This document shows, one piece after another, positions 30,990-34,792 of a DNA stretch of 34,792 nucleotides (position 1 is its first letter; each line of letters starts with the position of its first letter). A model generated the notes under the pieces. The model was not told where the DNA came from. It searched no databases and was given only the letters and a program-made list of their open reading frames with translations. The DNA is taken from positions 1 through 34,792 of the forward strand of contig CAJFCJ010000119.1 of NCBI GenBank assembly GCA_904063045.1, in the 5' to 3' direction. This DNA comes from Dimorphilus gyrociliatus. Lineage: Eukaryota; Annelida; Polychaeta; Dinophilidae. Position numbers and translations under genes: made by a program.

Positions 30990-33987
30990 TCTATCAATAT
31001 TTACTATTATGTAAAAACAATGTTTATACAGGGATTGGGATGTTCTCTTATTAAATTGGTTTTACATTTAAGTCTGTTTTTATAAGACATCATTAAGAAT
31101 CTGTTTTTATAAAACACATGTATTAGGTTTCATTACTTATTAAATTGGTTTTACATTTAAGTCTGTTTTTATAAGACATCATTAAGAATCTGTTTTTATA
31201 ACACATATTAGTTTATTATAACACATGTATTAGGTTTCAATTTCTATCTAAATAGTAAAGTTAAATTGTAAATAGTTAATTATATGTCATTAAAAGATTT
31301 TCAAACTTTTTAAAAACTGTTATGACGTAAATTTCGAATACAATGGTTCAGTTTAAAATATAATGTTTTAATTATAAACCATTGCTTAAATGAAGTTGTG
31401 ATAAAAAACTCGACAAGCTCTAAAATTTTAACATAGTAGTGTTATACAGTTTGTAATAAAAAAGGACATCTCTGCAAAAGGTTATTTTAAAGGTAACAAT
31501 TATTAATTATGTCATAAAATCCGTCTATTTAGGGAATTACAGCTGTTTATTGTTTTTGATTAAAATGGATTTTCTATTAATATAGTTTAAAATTATATCT
31601 ATCAAGTAATTAATACCTTTACAAAAAAAATAAGTTATAATTTATTTTTTTATGAAAAAGACAAGTTCTCTATTACTATTTCTTATATCAGCTACATTCA
31701 TATGAAGTAGTAAAACTCTCTGTTCTCACCTTTCTATTAAAACAGGTCTACATATTATTTAACAGGTTTTGAAGCCATGGCTGGTATTCCAAATCTATAG
31801 TGAGATACTGTTTTGACGAAAAATGGACTTTTTTTATTCATTAGTGCCTCATTAGTATCATATTTATTAATAATATTTATTTAGTCCTGATTTCTACAAC
31901 AGCAAAAGGTACTTTTCAGTAATAATTTCAAGCATAACATGTAATTCTCAAGAAACTATCTTTTTTATTAGAAAAATGTATTTGGTACTTATTAAATGAT
32001 AGTTAATTACATCTTATAGCAACATAATTTTTGTTTATTTTTACAGTTTGTAAAAAAATGATACTTTGGTATAGACCTCAGTAATACTGTATTTTTAAAA
32101 CACCTTGTTCTCTTAAAATAAATATAACATCATTGATTGATTCTATAACGTCAATATATTGTAAATTCTAAATATTCATAAAGACTAAAAATTTGAAAAG
32201 TTGCACATTAAGATTAATAATTACTTTAGAAATGATATAGATTTAATGTGAATATAATAAATAAAATGATGGTGAATACTATTGACTTATTTTTATATTA
32301 AAGATTAAATGCTATAATTATTTATCGATTTCTATACTTGTCTTTTATATTAAAATTAAGCAAGCCTCAACTATATCTCGTTCATTTTTTATTCTTCTAA
32401 GTAAAACTTACTGTTACTTTTTTACCCTCGTAAAAAAAGTGCTCAGAAATTACGTCTCTGTAATTTAAACTAGAGATTATTAAATTTTAAAATACAATTT
32501 TTTTAAGTATCATATGCTGATCCCCAGAATCAAAGCAGTATAAAATCAATTAGCAATATATTGTTAATAAATTCACCATTAAAGATATAAAGCAGTATAA
32601 AATCAATTAGCAATATATTGTTAATAAACTCACCATTAAAGATAAAATTATTTAATCAGACAAAAAAAATAAACTATCAGGGCGAATTTATTATTATAAA
32701 TATTAAATTTTAATAGAAGCCGGTCGGTTTTAGAGATTAAAAAGTAAATATTCTTTTAAAAAATATATTTCTGATGACTCATTAAATATCAACACAGACT
32801 ACCTAAAACACCCAATTTACTTAATACAATTATTAAAGAAAAAGGACCAAAAATGATTATAGTGCTGATTTATTTAGTTATTTCTCGGAAGTAGAAACGG
32901 ATTTAAAAGATTAAAAGAAAGAGTACTAACTGTTCCCTATTAAATTAGTCTCATTGGTAATACAAAAGCCAATACGTTTTAAAAATATATGTAATATGCG
33001 TATTTAAATAACGCACAGATAATTAAAGATTTGAATTTGATTTATTCTTAACAGAAGCTTTTTTTATTTATCGGCAATTGCACATACTAATAATCACATA
33101 AAGTCTTGCAATAATATCAAAATACTATTTATAAATAAGAGGAATCCAAAGTTTTATTAAACGTTCTAGATAAAATTAGATAGTCTCGATAAAAAAGGGG
33201 TTTTTAGAAGAATTGGAAAGAATTAATATTCAAGTCATCATTTACTCAAGTGAACATATCATTCAAGTCATCATTTATTCAAGTGATCATACATTTGGAC
33301 CAATGTATTACAAGATTTTAAAATGTCTCTTTTGAAAAAATAAAGATTCAATAATTACGCAAACTATTCTCAAAAGAAAGAATCGGCTGATATTGAAAAT
33401 CGGCCTTAATTCAATAAATATAATGAAATTGGATATATTGAATCTTTTTTTATAGAAGATTGTAATTTATAGTGTTAATGATAATAGCATATATAAGAAA
33501 GGTCCTGATGAAACAAAAAATTCTGATTTTTTAAAAAATGATCAGAGAATAAACTTAAACCATTAATTTATAGTCTAAAAATAAGAGAATTCTAGTCTAA
33601 AAAAACTTAAATCAATTTTTGGGAAACTGCAAAAAAGAAAAAAAGGGGAATTGTAAAATATTTTTAAAAAGGAGAAAAATTCACTATTAACTAAATTCGT
33701 ATATCTTCTTTTTTTACATGTTTACTTGCAAAGAATAAGAGTAAACAAATTGTTATTATCTAACATTTTAAAAAGAAAGTATAAACTATTATAGTCTTCT
33801 AAATAAATGTACATTTAAAATTTTTTAGGCACGTGTTTTCCATAAAGAATTTGTTTTTTTTGGTATACTCTTTTTGGAAGATACTAAATGTGTTTTTTTA
33901 TTTCATTAACTTTTCTTGCTATATTCTTTTTTATTGGAAAGTATCTCCTTTTACGTCACATTTTTATATTTGTCATGTATAACCCAT
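30990..33987. other. Gene-free A+T-rich spacer, right arm outer part
   Basis: Mirror of 17151-20149, with the same duplicated units at about 31040-31235 and 32530-32642. It ends in the leader of the truncated LRR gene, with CCC at 33983-33985. No gene is seen. Confidence 0.6.
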
Positions 33988-34792
33988 ATGGCTATGATAT
34001 TTACAGCTTTCGCTTTATTCATTATTGGATTTCTTGCGACCTCAGATTTAAACTCACCTAATATTATAGTTGGTGAGACTTTAAAGAGAACTAGAGTAAA
34101 TAATAATAATAATAATGATAAATACTCAGAATCTAAACGCTTCAAGATAGATCAAGACACAGATTTAATTAGAAAATACATGGAAATGATTCTTTCTAAT
34201 AAAGAAATTGTGACTTTAAACCTTAAAAATTGCAGTCTTAATCAAAACATTTTAAATTTAATCCCAAAGCATATAAAAATTCTCAATATAAGCGAAAACA
34301 AAATATTTAATATAGATTATATACAGTTTATACGATTTAGAAGAACTAATTGCCAGAAATTGTTCGCTCAAAAATACAGGAAAATTAAATAGATTAACAA
34401 ACTTGAAAAAATTGGATTTAAGCAAAAATAAATTAACTGAGTTAAAATTAAACTCATTAGAGAATCTTAATAGTTTGATTTTAAATGATTGTGATCTTAA
34501 ATCGTTTAACTTTGACGGCTTAGTTAATCTTAGGTATTTAGACTTGTCTGACAATACAAACTTAAATGATGAAGATATTTCAAAGCTAAAAGAATTAAAC
34601 TTAGAAGAGTTGAAGCTTAATAACTGTTCTTTGACCGATGTAGCAATATCTATACTCTCAAATTTGAAGAATGTTGAAATATTAGACATATCTTATAATG
34701 ATATAAATTTTGCTTATTATGAAGACATATATTGTTTATTACAATTTAAAATGTCTAGATATATTAATACGGGGGCAGTAAACTTGGAAGAC
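33988..34792 (+). pseudogene. Leucine-rich-repeat protein gene, right-arm copy, frameshifted and cut by the window end
   Basis: Mirror copy of the 5' third of the gene at 15002-17150. The start is at the ATG 2 bases after CCC. The signal peptide is MAMIFTAFALFIIGFLATSD. Here the frame stays open through the Asn run (RTRVNNNN), where the left copy is shifted, and through LNLKNCSLNQNIL. An extra T near 34326 (cagtttatacg against cagttatacg) then breaks it at IDYIQ. LRR sequence continues in another frame to the end. Because the two copies break at different places, comparing them suggests the ancestral gene was open across this region. The 3' two-thirds are missing only because the window stops. 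Confidence 0.82.

Larger units (their letters stand above)
26104..34792. repeat. Giant inverted repeat, right arm
   Basis: This is the reverse complement of 16348-25022, beginning with the right terminal repeat of the mariner element (26104-26294) and continuing to the end of the window. It carries the third LRR gene intact and the first third of the second LRR gene. Single-base differences from the left arm become denser in the last 500 bases: an extra T near 34326, an extra T near 34740, and a missing C near 34765. Confidence 0.96.

Noticed and set aside
34600-34792. Search for telomere repeats at the window end
   Set aside because: No TTAGG- or TTAGGG-like runs are present; the window ends inside an LRR gene, so a telomere is not reached.

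Overview
The window looks like microsporidian nuclear DNA, probably from the Nosema/Vairimorpha side of the phylum (the phylum is a firm inference, the genus is not). The reasons are extreme A+T richness, intron-free genes, short runs of C directly in front of start codons, an Spt5 gene, Merlin (IS1016/ISXO2-like) and Tc1/mariner DNA transposons, and a family of secreted leucine-rich-repeat (LRR) proteins of about 720 residues. Many frames are broken by single-base indels in homopolymers. These are partly real decay of transposons and partly, I suspect, long-read consensus error.

Layout. (1) Bases 1-1874 hold the 3' part of an Spt5-like transcription elongation factor, with one frameshift in its C-terminal repeats. 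(2) Bases 1932-10173 are a transposon-rich zone. A decayed Merlin element (1932-4501) is split by a Tc1/mariner element (2163-3639) inserted at a TA inside its transposase frame. It is followed by two copies of a gene for an unrecognised 303-residue protein (4964-5875 and 8822-9733), with two more Merlin elements between them (about 6322-7439, and 7469-8446 with perfect 8-bp target duplications). (3) Bases 11003-22325 carry three LRR genes, all on the minus strand and about 720 codons each, separated by 1.8-3.0 kb of gene-free A+T-rich DNA: 11003-13174 is intact, and 15002-17150 and 20150-22325 are frameshifted. (4) From 16348 to the end of the window the DNA is one giant inverted repeat. The left arm (16348-24831) and right arm (26295-34792) are near-identical, about 8.5 kb each, and the only unique DNA between them is one Tc1/mariner element (24832-26294). 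The right arm carries an intact copy of the third LRR gene (28812-30989) and a truncated, frameshifted copy of the second (33988 to the window end).

Spt5 is the only housekeeping gene. The rest looks like a fast-evolving, possibly subtelomeric accessory region, in which putatively exported LRR proteins and a duplicated lineage-specific protein sit among transposons. The three points of most interest are the transposon-centred palindrome, the strict 24/25-residue alternation of the LRRs, and the C-run start signal in front of every readable start codon, transposases included.
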